In this document: positions 36,898 through 50,600 of the stretch, one piece after another
How the letters are laid out: every line of letters begins with the position of its first letter
How positions within the stretch are numbered: position 1 is the stretch's first letter
DNA from: Toxoplasma gondii ME49
Taxonomy: Eukaryota > Apicomplexa > Conoidasida > Eucoccidiorida > Sarcocystidae
Assembly (NCBI RefSeq): GCF_000006565.2
Contig: NC_031480.1
Location: forward strand, 5,573,170-5,637,169
Reading direction: 5' to 3'
Length of the DNA: 64,000 nt
Made by a program: the position numbers and the translations under genes
The notes under the pieces: model-generated
Databases searched by the model: none
Told to the model about the DNA's origin: nothing
What the model saw: only the letters and a program-made list of their open reading frames with translations

Positions 36898-39036
36898 AGC
36901 GGCACGTGGGTGTCTCGTTCGTATCTCAGTTATGTTTTGTCGTAGTTTCTCGACTTTTTTTGAAATAGCTATTTGCCTATCTTGGCGTCATCTTTGTTAT
37001 ACCTTGCAGAGATATGCACCTTCGGCGACAAAACAATGACTTATGATCCGCCGCGGCTGTAGACGAGATAGAGAAGGGAAACCGTGCCGTTCCCACCTCT
37101 AAACTTCGCTTCTTTGGAGAGTCGATGTGCACGACTCTGTGGGGTTCACTGCTGTTTTATTTGTTGTGGCGAACGCTTGAGGAAATGCAGTCTGCAGAGC
37201 AGATCCACACAGGTATTTTCCTAATTGTTCGTAGTTGGTACTTTTTCATAGTGTATCGTTAATATGACTAACGCGGTCACACAGCAACGTGCTCGTGACA
37301 ACTGGTCGTGTTCCACTCTTCGGGTGCGGTGAACATCACCGGCACTTAATTTGCGAAGGGGGGCCCTCTTTCGTCCAACCGTTTACCGAAACGTCTGAGT
37401 GGCATACGCCGGCAAACTGCCAAATTCATGATCTGCCATGGCTTGCGCGGTGGAAACTACCTTGTGATCGTGCGAGTCACCTGTAGACTCTTCGCGGGTA
37501 GCCACGCACGCGAAAGTCGCCATTGATGTGTGGGAGAATCCGCTTGCGATAGTCGCATATAGTGAGTCCTTTACTAGTACAGTCTTCTGGAAGGCCACTA
37601 CTGACTCACGGATAGTTACTCGTAAAAATCCTGAAGTGGTTATCGCGCTGCCCTCTAAAACTTCGCAGGGTCAGCGAGATAAATTTTCGTGTACAGCCTG
37701 TCCTATCTCCAAAAGGTTGAGGGACGAAGCAAATAGGCGGTTCACATTTGGCAGCTGAGAGTGACATGCCACGTATTCCCACGGAAAAATAGGAGCACTG
37801 CTGCCTAGCCCGCCCCCCCACCCCTCTCAAATCGCCGCCGACGTGTGTGTACATGAGCGGACAGAAATAGGCGGGTATGTGTCACGTGATCACAGTCGGC
37901 ATATGAGTATGCGCAGGTTAGTGTTTTGTCTGTTGTAAACTCCGCACGCGGTCCAGAAGGATTGCCTCACGCGGACCATCTGTGCACAGGCAAAGTGGTA
38001 CGCGCCTGAACCAGTTCAAACGGAGACTTCAGCTCTGTCTTCTGTAGGGGCGCAGAAGGCTGCTGTTTCGTTGCAGCCCGAGTGGCACGGTGAATGTGCG
38101 CCGAGTACTAGAGCGGTGCTATAGCACGTCTCACGATTGCGGGTGTTCAGAATCGTTTGTTGCCATGGGACTCGCAGGGAATCTCAAAATTCCTACCAGC
38201 TCAAAGTGGTAACGGATCTGGGAAAGAGTCGAGGCCATCGTGGAGTGTGCATGGGGTCGCGAGGCTTTGCGGAGAAGCCTGAGGCGGCCGCGCAGGGGCG
38301 CGCGATGGAGGTGTACGAGCCCCCCTTTCAGGTCGGAAGCTGGGGTCGATGGTTGAGAACACAAGGAAGTGTCATTCGTAAGTGGCTTTTTTGCCTTTTC
38401 CTCCACATGCGCTAACCCTCGGGAGCATCCGTTCTGTCAAATCTGAGAGGCAGCTGCTTAGTGTATGTGGATTATTGGACGGGATATACGCGCTGTAACA
38501 ACACAGGGCAGCTAGCCTGATTGCGAGTGGAAGCTGTTTCGCAGATGGCCTCTCACACGCTGCATGGAGACTTTTCATTTCCTTTTCGTTTCAAAGTTCG
38601 AGTGGTGTGGACCAACGCGGGGTTCAAGAGTGAGGTTCGATGTGGAATGAGTTCCTGCGTGCCGCATTTTGCCTCGGATTTCCGGCAATTGAGGTATGCG
38701 GGCTCAGTCAATCCGCGTTCACCATGACATCGCATGTTTTCTGCGACAAAAAAAGGGCTCCCAGGGCGGGTGCCTTTGCGTTGCTTTGAGCCCACATTAA
38801 ATCTTTTTTCCCTGTCATGCCTCTGAAGACCTAGTTTCGTTGACATTCGTGGCAAACTTGACATTTTCCGCCTTGTCAGATCGACACCGGCTGGGCTCCG
38901 GCGCATGCCACGCCGCCGCGTTTTTCTCATGTAAAACTCTGAAAGAGAGAGTCTTTTCCCTCCTCGGCTTTCTAAGTCTTCTTCCTTTTCCACACCTCGC
39001 CGTCTAGATTCGCGACTGATTCTCGTTGCCAGCGTG
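36898..39036. other. Intergenic and possible 5' leader of the phosphatase gene
   Basis: No clear gene. Two signals suggest an upstream exon of the phosphatase: an ATG-led frame at 38251-38377 ending in a strong donor (ATTC then GTAAGTGG, phase 1), and a very strong acceptor at 39007 (TTCCTTTTCCACACCTC through CTAG) whose following bases are in phase 1 with the CAP-Gly frame. If used, they add about 52 residues before the assigned start. A second exon-like segment lies at 38545-38693. Confidence 0.4.
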
Positions 39037-42000
39037 ATGGGGTTCTCAATTGGAGATGTTGTGGCCGTCTACGGTCACAAAGCCCATATTCGCTATGTCG
39101 GCCCTCTGCCACCGAATCCCTTCGGCAAGAAGCAGAAGGTCAGTCAAACAGGTTTCGGTGTGGAGTTCTCGGATCGGAAACTCGGCGATAACGACGGCTC
39201 TGTGGATGGCAAGCAATACTTCAAATGCAAACTCGGCATGGGTTTGTTCGTCACAGAGAACCGAGCCCGCCCATACGATGGTAAGCTGCGAAAACTCCAC
39301 TTCCTCTCCACTGCCGCCTTTTTCATTCTTCTCCAAAGCGTTCCCTACTAGCTTCTGAGTAGTGCTCTATGAAAGGCAGAAGGGTTCCACTTTGACTTCA
39401 CTGCACTCCAGCTTTCTGTGACGTCCGTAGTACAGCAGCTGCCTTCATCGTCTTTCCTTCAAAACTCGTCTGGATACATTCTACTGAACCACATCCTTTT
39501 CAGCTTTCAGGAGACAGCGAAAAAGACTAGCCAACATGAGCCGTGTGTGAGAATTCCTTTCATCGGCACGTCAATGAAAACTCAGTAACGGGGGAATTTC
39601 CTTGACTCAATGCACAAAAAATGAAGCTGCTTGATGCAGATTCTTACAGTTGAAACGGACTGCGGAAGAAGGCTTTCGTTCTTGAAGATTTTTTGCCTTC
39701 TGGACCCAGTTTTCACCCAGAGCACACGGCGAAAACGGTGTCTCACCTCCTAGTCCGCTTCTGCTCATTGAAAAGGGCTTCACCGGTGTGTCGACCGCTG
39801 CCTCCCGCACTCGTTTACATCGTGCGCATCTTTGTTCGCTGTCTAGAGTTGACTTTTTCCATCCTACTTAATTCGTCGACAATGTGTATAGTGTGTTTTG
39901 CTTAGGCGTCTGTCTCCGCGTCTGAGTAGCAGCTGTCTCTCGCCGTTGATGTGCGTGGTAGTAGTTCACTTGTTACGCCGTCGACCGAGTCGTGGTGTCG
40001 CGCATATCCTTTTTTCAGAAAAGGACTGCTCAGCCACGCAACTCCAGGCGGCATGGCGGAGCTACCGAGCTCGTCAGGCTTTTCAGGATGCAGCGGCATT
40101 CAACTTCTGGAACGAGCTGGACGCGTTTGAAGAGAAGGATGCCCTCGTAAAAAACAGGTTCGTTGCCCTTTATGCGTTCCTCGCCGGCACTCCTGTAGTT
40201 TCCGCGGACTGTGGTCAAATAGCAGACACTGGACGACTTAGGATACTCACTCGGACTCCAGTTAGGAGAGACAGGCAAGCGAGTTCTTTATTATGAGTGC
40301 TGTGCAGTACCGCGCCACACGGCTGAGAGGAACGTGACAGGACGAGTTTCGCGTCGTTTCAGGGCCGTATAGAGTCAAGCTGCAGCAATGAACTGAGGTC
40401 CTCTCGAGTTCGACTGCAACTTCCGACAAACGGGGTGTGAAGGCGGGAGACAGTTTGCTCCCAATCTCCCAGTTCGAGCCGTGTGTACATATATGTAAAA
40501 GCCCTACGATGTATTGCTTCCCTGTCGTTGAACAGGATTCAGCTCTTTTGCACTTCAGTTGGGTTTAGAACATCCAGACACAGTTTTTTTCCACGCACTG
40601 AAGCTGTTTTTCAAAGAAATCTGCACTGGAACGGCCTACTGGGCACATGCAAATTCGAGATTCCCCCGTCGCCGAGGTGGCCTCGCGACACAGAATTGGA
40701 GCAGAATTGATTTGTTTGTCGACCTTTCCCCGTTGTAGAAGGGGAGGAAGCATGCATACGATTGAGTTTCGAAAGACTGGCTTTTGGGGGATCGAAGCAC
40801 AAACGAGGCTTCCGAGAAAAGGTTTCGGAAGAAAAACGCGTCCTTTCGCCCACCTGTTTATCCTGGATGTCTGTCGGGCCTGCATCCAAGTGAAGCGGCT
40901 ACGGGTGCTGGAACGTGGACGTTTGTGTATCGCACAAATGGCTGTTTTTATTTCTTTCGATCCCTGCACGGCTTCACGTTATTTGCAGAGATGTCGGAAC
41001 CCCGACTCTGAACACGATCAAAAAGCAAATTCACGAACAGAGCATGGTCGACACACTCGAGGAAACAAACGAACGAGATCAAGCTTCTTATCTTGCAGTT
41101 CCCGGCACGGACGCCAACAGAGGTTCCGCGCCTCCTCGCAGCCGGCGGCGCTCTTCAACTCGGGTGAGATTGCGCTTCTCTTGGTGGTAAAGAAATCTGA
41201 AAAATCCTAGAAATACAGATTCTGTTCGACAAGACCACATGATCTCTTCTTGCTTGTGTAAATTAGGAAACGGGTGTCGAGTTTCTTGGATCTATTCAGC
41301 AGAAGGACTTTTCTCAAAAAAGCGTTTTTTGCGTATGGTTTCGCCGGAATCAGGATTTTCACAAGGGGTCTTTGCCGTTTTTTCACTTCTTTTAGTGACT
41401 CTTGTTCAAAGACGGAGGAGTAGTGAGTTGACATGAAGGCTCTCACGTTGACTTTTCGGAAGTTTCCCTTTTCCGCGTTTATGTCTTCAGCGAAGCTTCG
41501 GGCGGAGCAGTGTCGACGCTTCTTCGATTTCAGCAGAAAACATCCCCGATGATTACGCAGGCCCGCGAGTCAAGTGGCCTATCACTCGCGAGTTCTGTCT
41601 CGACCTCGTTGACCACTACAGAGACAATCCAGATGTGAGTGGATCCCAGTTCCGAGAGCAGAGACACAGAGGCTTTTAAGGGGGCTCGAACGGTTTTCTT
41701 GCCTCTCCGTCTTCTCTCTTCACTGTCCAAAACGCGGTGTGTCTCACTCTTTCTGCATCTCTGCCTCCTTCTCTCGCGGTATTCACGTGTATTATGTTTT
41801 CTTCTTGCTTGCTGAAATGAAGAATCTGGCTGGCGGGCGAGAGAGGAGTTGCGGGACAGTGAAAAGTTAAAGCCATCGTGCACAGCGGGTGCATTTCGAA
41901 AAATAAGTCTTGGATGATTGTATATATGCATGGCGAACTCGCAATCTAACGCGCGAATTTCAGACTCTGGTCTCTTCTCAACTTTGGTCCTGGGGTATCG

Positions 42001-44644
42001 GTTGTTGTTTGAGTGTGCAGTTGTCGGTGTTTTGAATGGAAACTACTGCGGACAGAAACTCGTGCACCTTTTTCTTTTTTTTTCTCTCCCAGGTTCCCCT
42101 CCCACGAAAGTATGCGTTGGAGTTAATCATGGCCATCACAGACCACTACCGGGAAACGATGAAGGGAGCAGTTGTCGAGGTGGAAATCCCCAAGAAAGGT
42201 GGATCGCGACTTGTGGTGAGTTTCTGCTTGCGTTTAGCCAAGAGAAATTGGAAGTGACAACCTCGAAGGAGCATGCGTCGAGCCGAGGACAAGGCCGTTT
42301 TCCTATAAGCCTAGAAACCTCGTTTCACAATGTGTAATAAGGACAGGAAATCTCGCTTCGCATGCTGTATGATTGAGTTAAAGCGTGCCTGGTGACTTCT
42401 GGTGTAATGCTCGATGGTGGAAAGGAGGAGGCAAAGAGAAACGCGAGATGGAGAATAAAGCAATGAGAAGGCAAACACACCGTTCGTGACAAAGATTACT
42501 AAGGAAGTGTCTGTGAAAGAAGGAGACCTGGTAGCACTGTTCCCTCGGTTAGTTCTTTCAAGGAAGAGGAATCCAAATGAACGGTGCTTTCTTGAGACCT
42601 CAAGACTGTCTCCACAGTCGACAAGGAGGTCGGCGTGTGTGTGTCTCGACTCTGGTCGCTTAGACAGAAGAATTTCAGAAGCAACAAAGTGGAGAAAACC
42701 TCTCGTGCTTCCTGCATGCACCGAGTTCTCTGGCTTGCTCAAACATTCAACTTCCCCTCCTCGTGCCAGCTCGGGTGGCGCGTGCCTTTCTCGCCCTTCC
42801 GGTTTTTTCCCTGGTTCTTTGCAGGGGCGGTCTCTGATTCAGACTGCGTCGGCTTTTCTCCGTCTAACTTTTATTTTCTTCCATGCATGCGTTCGTGGTT
42901 CTTCACTTTTCTCTGCAGCTTGTCGGAGACACGCACGGCCAACTCAACGACGTCCTCTGGATCTTCTACAAGTTCGGGCCTCCGTCGGCAACGAACGTGT
43001 AAGTGTTTGCGTCGAATTCAGTCGCCTCTTTTCGGTGGGTGAACACTGCTTTAAAAGGAGGCTTTCACGCTTCCTACGACATTCGTTGTGTCCATCGAGA
43101 GGAGTCTGCTGCAGTCACACAGTCGGCCGTCAAAGGCGAAAAAAAGAAGAGGCAGGAAAGTTCCTGGCGTCTTGAGGGACCTCTGTGGTTCGTGCGTCGA
43201 CGAATTCGTTTCGCGTTCCGTCGTACATGGCTTCTAGCGTCCCCAAAAGTCTCTTGGAAACAGCCTCTCTGCGTTTCATCGCAGTCCCGAGCTGCTTTTT
43301 TTCCGGGCAGACTTTGAACTTGTGTGTTTCACCTGCATGCTGTGGACGGCCCCTGAGTAGCCCGCGTCTCTCTGTCTGTGTCTTCTGAAGAGAAGGGAGC
43401 TCCCGACGTTTCTTCCAGAAGGCTTGCCTGTGTGGTAAGCAGCTCTCTCTCTCCTCAGCAGGTGTCTCCGGACCTTCATTTGGAGCGTTCGATCTTTCTG
43501 TCTCAGGAGAGAAGACGTTTTTTTGGCCCCTTTCAGCTAGAGGGAGACGCAGTTTTTCCATCCTTTCTCTGACTGGATTCGAGACATCAAATTCCTGGAG
43601 GGACTGAAGCTGTCAATGAAAAGGCCATTCTTCGTGTTCGCTGCGGTTTCGCGCAGGTACCTGTTCAACGGAGACATTGCAGATCGCGGGCGTTACGCCG
43701 TGGAGATTTTCATGATGTTGTTTGCATTCAAACTCCAGTGTCCGTCGAGTGTGGTGATAAATCGCGGGAACCACGAGAGCGCCGACATGAACGAGGTGTA
43801 CGGCTTCGCCCAGGAAGTCCGGCAAAAGTACGGCGGCTTCATGTATCAGAAGTTTCAAGAGGTCTTCCACCTTCTCCCGCTCTGCGTGGTAATGGAGAAG
43901 CGCGTCTTCGTCGTCCACGGCGGTCTCTGCAGAAAAGACAACGTCACTCTGCAGCATATCGACCGACTCAACCGACAGCGCCCGTGCCCCGCATGTCCCC
44001 ACTCGTTCGAAGACACTCTGATGTTTGATCTTCTCTGGTCGGATCCACAACACGAGAGTGGCAGAGGCTGGAGCACGCGCGGCGCGGACTGCATTGCCTT
44101 CGGACCCGACATCACCGACGCTTTCCTGACCAAGAACAACTTGGAAGTCTGCATTCGATCTCACCAGGTAACTGCCAAGCAACCGCCACGATACGCGAAC
44201 GTCCATATATATATATATATACAGAGAGAGACGAGAGGTGCATGCGTCGATATCGATATTCGCTGCTATATCGATAGTTGTATGTATATCGATATTGGTG
44301 GCTGGATATCTCTTCATTGATCTCCGTCTATTGATGTATCTGTATCGGCGTGTATATCTGTCTATCTGAATTTGTCGAAAAGGAGAGCCTCCCACTGTAC
44401 GTGCATGTTTAGGGCCGTTCGAGGACTCGGATGAGGGAACAGGGGTACAAACGAATAGCGGACAGAAAGCATTTTCGGGCAGATTTGGTGCCGATGTGGT
44501 GCTCCCTCTCAAGCCTCAGTCTTAACCAGTGTAACACACTTATGTGTCTATCTGTTTCAATATGCATGCTTATTCATGTGCGTGTTTTTCCATACATTTC
44601 TACGTTTGTGTGCCTCCTTATACATACATATATATATATATACA

Positions 44645-44685
<41 letters not shown>

Positions 44686-47600
44686 ACATTCAAACATGAG
44701 GTAGGTAGACAGGGTGCGAAGAAGATGTAAAGTTGCGTGAATGTGTGGTTTTTGTAGAGAGAACTTGTGACGACTTTCTTTCGAAGATTCAGGGGGAAAG
44801 TTGCAATGCTGAACTCTTTTTCTGCAGGTTCCGACAAACCTGCGCGGGTTCGAGCCCGTCCACGATGGCCGCTGCGTCACTCTCTTTTCCGCTTCTAACT
44901 ACTGTGGCACCACAGGCAATTTCGGTGGCGTTGTAAGTCTGCATGCGCTTGAGACGAAGTCATTTCTTTCTCGAAACGCATCTTTTTATGTCTATTCGAG
45001 TGCGAGTTTGCGCCTGCTTCCAAGATGCGTGATGTCTGCGCATCTCTGTCGAGTTTTCTGTGCAATGAATTTTCGTCTACTTCTCGTGCACTTTTTTCCT
45101 GAAGTATATAGAAAGTCGAAGACTGGTATTTAGACATCGTAATCGCTGTTTTACCGTAGATGCGGAACTTGCGCCTGACCGTAGAGTATTGTTGCTGTCT
45201 TTCGTCGTGGGTAAGACCTGCCGAATGCCCTCGCGTTTTCGCTTGTAAAAACTGAATTTCCTGTTCAGATTATTTTCGAGGCGAACCTTTCATTTGAAAT
45301 CCAGGAGTACATGGCGCCGTCTCTGGAAGAAATCCAAATGCTGCACAGCGAGACCTGCGCGGCGACGCAGAAGGTGTTTCTCCAGACAAGAATTAAATAT
45401 CTGGAAATGCAGGCGAAACGGCAGCACCGGCGAACAGCTGCGGCGCGCATGAACGAGCAGATCATTGAAAAAATCTGCAAAATGATTTGCGAGAAAAAAA
45501 CGGACCTCTGGTGGTGTTTTTTCAACATGGGCGCCGAAAGCGGGCGTGTGACTCCTGCGCAGTGGAGGTGAGGAAATACCATTTTTCATCGAACAAAGAG
45601 AACAGTTGGACTCGAGAGAGAGACCCTTACATCTCGGGCGTTTGCACTTGGCAGCTACATATCAAGCGGCCATGCGCATTCTACATTTTTCGAGAGTCCA
45701 CTTGGAAGAAGCAGAAGCTTGATGGTACTGCGGTTGTGCCGAACTCCAGCAACGCGGCAGGTTCTTTTGAAGCTTCCTTCTTAATTTAATTCAGTTCACT
45801 CAAAGAAAAGTCACTTGACAGCTCAGCGACCAGAGCATCCGGGGGGCGGTTCGCCCCAGACTCGTTTCAGATCGAAAAAACGACAAGGTGCCCTCAGGGG
45901 GGATACGCGGGCTCGGGTAAACACATCAGGAGACAGCTAAAATGCGTAAATCGACAAAAAAAACAACAGAGCTACGATGTCTGTACTCGTTGATTGAATG
46001 TCGGCAGACGCTCAGAAACGAGTCTGTCTTCCGGTTTTCCATCCCACGAAATCGTAGAATCGACCTAGCTGCGCCTCAGTACATTTCAGAGAGAACGAGC
46101 TCCAAGTTCGACAAGCACTTCGCAGGAGACCTTTCTCTCGGTAGAACTGGTGCCTCCTGTCTCGTCTCAGCAGTCTCGTTTCTAACCACCGCTGCAACTC
46201 CCACAATTCTTGTCGCTGTAATGTGTTTCTCCCTGGGGTGCGTTCTTCTTTTCGACTGTCTTGCACTCGACTGATGCTTGTGCCAGTTTCCGTGCTCCGC
46301 AACGTCGCATTTTTCTGCATTGCAAACGGGTCCCTTCGTCACGCGTTGAACGACCCTCTAAAGAGTCTCTTCGAGCCAACGAAATCGGTCGTTTGCATCG
46401 GGTCTGCGGTGTCTCTGCACAGAGAGGCTTGCGCGAATGTCCTCGGACGCAACTTCCCGTGGGTGTACCTCATGAAGCGACTGCACGTAGTCGAGGAAGA
46501 CGGCTACGTCTACTACAACGAGTTTCTCAATCGGTACCGAGTCGAGTTCCGACCTCCCAAGTGCAAACATCTGAACTGGCGGCGCGAGTGCATAGCGCGA
46601 GTAGGCTGGAACACGCGGGCAGGGCGAAGAGTGCGAGAGGCTGCTCAGCTTATGTCGCGCCCCGGTTCCGAGCTAGGTCGGTGGGTGGGGGGGGGGGGGG
46701 GACACAGGGATCTGAACGCGTTTCTCCGTTCTCTCGCTTGACTTGGCTTTGCTTGTTTGTCTCGGTTTCGCTGTGTTTCTCGTACGGGTGCTCCGCGTTT
46801 GTGATGGGCAAAGCGACCAACGCCGCTTTTTAGGACGTCAACTGCGCTATGCACATGCATGTGGGTCAACGTCTGTCTCACGCGCCTCCACCGTGGACAT
46901 GGAGGGCTGTTTCAACTTCCTTCGGAGATGAAACTGGTTTTCTTTGCAGGTTTTCGAGTCAATCATGAGCGCAGATTTGAGTCTGAAGGAAACGCTGATG
47001 CTCTTCGACCGCAACTGCGACGGGACTGTTTCGTTCAGGGAATTCAACGAACTCATCACAGAACTTGATGTTGGTATGTGCCTTGCTGTTCAAGAAATAC
47101 GTCGCATTTCCTCCTTCCCTCTCTCCCGGTTCTGCTTTCATGTCTCTTCCACGCATGATGATGTCACGTTTCCTTTCCTCTCGGTTCTCTCTTCTCTGTC
47201 TTCTTTGCTGGAGGCCTTTCTGCGAAGGCGTCTGCTTTCTCGACTTCCGGAGTGCTGTGCGGCTCCACATCCGCTCTCTCAATTCTTCAATGTGTGCACT
47301 TTAGTTCAGGTCGCCTCAGTCTGAAAAGAACAGTTTTCCTTTTTTCGCCTGCTTTCTCACTCTCGAACGACTCTTCGTGAGTCCTTTTGAACGTGAGATT
47401 CATGTGATCTTTCTCTCCCTCGTTTCCTGCTAGCTGGGGGCGCCTTCTGAGTTTACCTTTCCTGAAAACGCGACGCTCGTCGGTCAAGTGCTCCACATCC
47501 CCAACGAGTTCAGTCGTGTTCGGTGCATGTAAAATGAAGCTCACGATGTTTTATTCTGCATGCACGGCGCGAGTTTGAGTCGCCATGCGTGTTGGTTTGT

Positions 47601-50600
47601 GTCGTTTTTCATGTTTTTTTCAGGTCTCAGTGAGCCTCAAGTTCGAATTCTCATGCGACTGATCACGGCGAGTCCGGCCTTCAATGCAGCAGCTGGCAGC
47701 ATTGACGTCGCAGAATTCCTCGGCCGCTTCCGAGTTGTCTATTCTCACGTTATCAACGACGAGTGAGAGAGTTTCTGTTGATATCCACGCATTCTCCCGT
47801 CAAATAGAGGCCCTCTCTGTGCATCTCTCCTCCATTCTCCTCCCTTCTGTCTTCCGTGTCGTCTCCCTTCTTCTCTCAGCACCTCCCCTTCGCTTCCGTC
47901 TCCCCGTGTCTCTTTCTCTTCGCTCTGTGTCTCCTTGTTGCCTTCTCCTCTCTTTTGTGTTTCTGTCGGATCGACGTTTTCAGGTCGTCTTCTGGGTCAG
48001 CGTCCGCCGTTCTGCGCATGCAGTTCATTGCAGGTCGAGAGTTGTCGTTTCCTCTGCAGCAAGAGAAGTGTGCCGTGGCTGCAGCGGGCGCTGCACTGCA
48101 TTGGCAAGGCGATCTTGGCGGACAAGGCAGAGGCGGCGAATCGGCACTACGAGCAGCAGAGACAAGATGGAAACCTGGGACCGGATTTGAACACTCGCAG
48201 ACGCTCCTCCGCAGTTCGCGCGGTTGCTCTCTTTCAGAAATTCAAAGATTACAACGAGGGAGGCGACGGTACGAAGTTGTCGGTGTCAAAGAAAAGGGCA
48301 TTCGCCTACTTCTTCCTACACACAACGATTCCAGATACACCGACTCACCTCCTCAACAGTTCAGTCGCTCTGTAACTTGTCCAGTTCAGTCATGTCGCAG
48401 CTCTCTCGTGGACCTTAAGCATTCATTCATTTCTTACGTCGGTGTGTGTATATATCTATATACTCATGCATACACATGCATATATATATATATATATATA
48501 TATATGCATGTGTATATGTATATGTATTTGTGACTGAATGTGTCTATTTGTATGTCTCCGTATCTGCCTGTTTGGACATCCGCGAGTTGGAGCGCAAGGT
48601 TAGACAGATGGGTGCTTGGCAATTGTGACAGAAAATGTGTGGGGGACAAGAAGAGCTTAATGAGCAAAGCACCGTTTTCAAGAGCATCTCATATGGATGT
48701 GGCTTCTCTCCAAAGCATGTGGAGCTGCTGGGCGAGAGGAAAGTGTTTGCGTTTCTCTCCGTCCGCTCCTCATGCGAACAAATGACTAGATAAAAAACAG
48801 GCGTTCCTCCGTCGACTCATGGAAGCTGTTCAGATTGAGTTCTTGCTGACTTTTTCCACTCTTTCCCCGAAAAGGGTCTTCGTGAAATTCAGACAGAAAC
48901 GCAGCTGGAGTGCGTTTTCAGCAGAGCAGCTTCCCTCTCGTTTCTGTCTGTCCTTCTCCACTTTCCGCGACTGAGAGCTGCGTTTGCATGCGCGCAGGTT
49001 ACTTGTCGTACGCGGACTTTGTGACGGGAATCAAGCGTCTGACAATCGATGAAGAAGAGTTAGGTTTTGCTCTCACAGACGAGCACCTCTACAAGGTAGG
49101 CGGACATCATTCAGACCCTCGAACGCATGCATCCCGAACGCATGCATCCCGAACGCGTTTCTGTCTCGTCCAACTCAGTGTGTTCTTTCGCAGCTGTTCC
49201 TCTGCACGCGTATATCGTGGGCAGGTATATGTGAGTGCAGGTATAAAGGAGGGTGCCCTCCACAACAAAATGTCTTGTTCTCCTTGCTAAATGTCAGCAA
49301 GATGTGTGTTTGCCTCCAGTTCAGAGGGTAACAATCTTGTGACGTACATGTATATGTGTGTGTCTGTGTAGGAGGATGTCTTTGTTTGCATGCGCGATAG
49401 TGTGTGTTTGTGGAGAGTAGACTACGAGTGGAGGGTTGAGAATGTGGGTTCAAGAGCTTCCTTTAGTTGTGTCGCTTTGCTTTCTCACAAATGCGCGTCA
49501 GCCTGTCACTGAAAGTCGCAGACTGTTAAGATCTTTTTTCTCGGAACGTCTAGACACTCTGTGTACTCTGTCTGGTTCGCAGGTCGCAGAGGCAGTTGAT
49601 ACGACGGGGTCGAAGCGCATCAATTACTTGGAGTTTCTTCAGGCCTTCCATGTCGTGGACAGCAATTCCAACAACAGTGCTGCAGAAGAGGTGAGAATTC
49701 CACCGTTCTCTCTCGTACTTTTTCCTTCGGTTTCTCTTCTCGGTCCTTCCTCTGTCTGTTGGGTTCCTTTGCGACACCCGAAAATATCTGTGACTCCACT
49801 GGCAGGTATTTCGGTCTGTTCCTCTCTGTCTCTGTCTCTGTTTCTCTCGGTGCCTCTCTTTCTCTCTCTCACTCTGTGGCTCTCTCTGTCTCTCTCCGCG
49901 TCCCTCCCTTGGACTCCCTTCTCTTCTTTCCTCTCGCTCGCTCTTCATCTCTCCTGTTTCTGTCTCTCTGTGTCTCTTTCTGTGTTTCGCTCTCTTTCTC
50001 TTTGTGGCTTCTGACGCGATCGCGGAAGTCAGTCGTATACGGATTCGTGTATACGGATTCGTGTATGCTTTCTCGGAAAGGACCTCGAGCTGAGTTCCGA
50101 AGGAATGTGTTTCTTCCCTGAAAGTCGCAACGACGCCCCGAGCCGGTCCTCTTCTCTCGCGCGTTCTTGCGTATTCGAACTTCCCAAGCTTCTTTTCCGT
50201 GACTGCTGGGGTCAGGGCTCCCGACGAACGCGTGGAAGTCGCCGTCCCTCCGCCACTGGAGGCGTTGTTGTGGTTGGTGCTTCGCTCTCTCAGCGCGAGA
50301 CTGCGAGCGAACAGAACATGAGAAGAGCGTCGCTTGCGAACATCTCTGTGGTAGTTGCTTGTGCCTTCTTTGCAGTTGTGGGGGCAGATCTGCACGGCGA
50401 TCTTCCAGCATAAGAGCAGCATTCGTCGCGCGCTTCACCAGTTCGATCCGGACATGACTGGAAAAGTGGACTCCGAGGACTTCCGCTCGGCTCTCGTGAC
50501 TGTCAACACAGTGCTGTCGCGAACAGAGTGAGTTTCCAGAAGCCCCTTGGGTATTTCAGACGGAAAGACGGGAGAAAACGAATCGAAGGAACACGCAAAG

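Noticed and set aside
43613..44512. 299-codon minus-strand frame
   Set aside because: Antisense to the phosphatase catalytic exon, continuing into microsatellite DNA.
49550..50422. 290-codon minus-strand frame rich in Arg and Glu
   Set aside because: Produced by reading the CT-rich intron tract in reverse; low complexity only.
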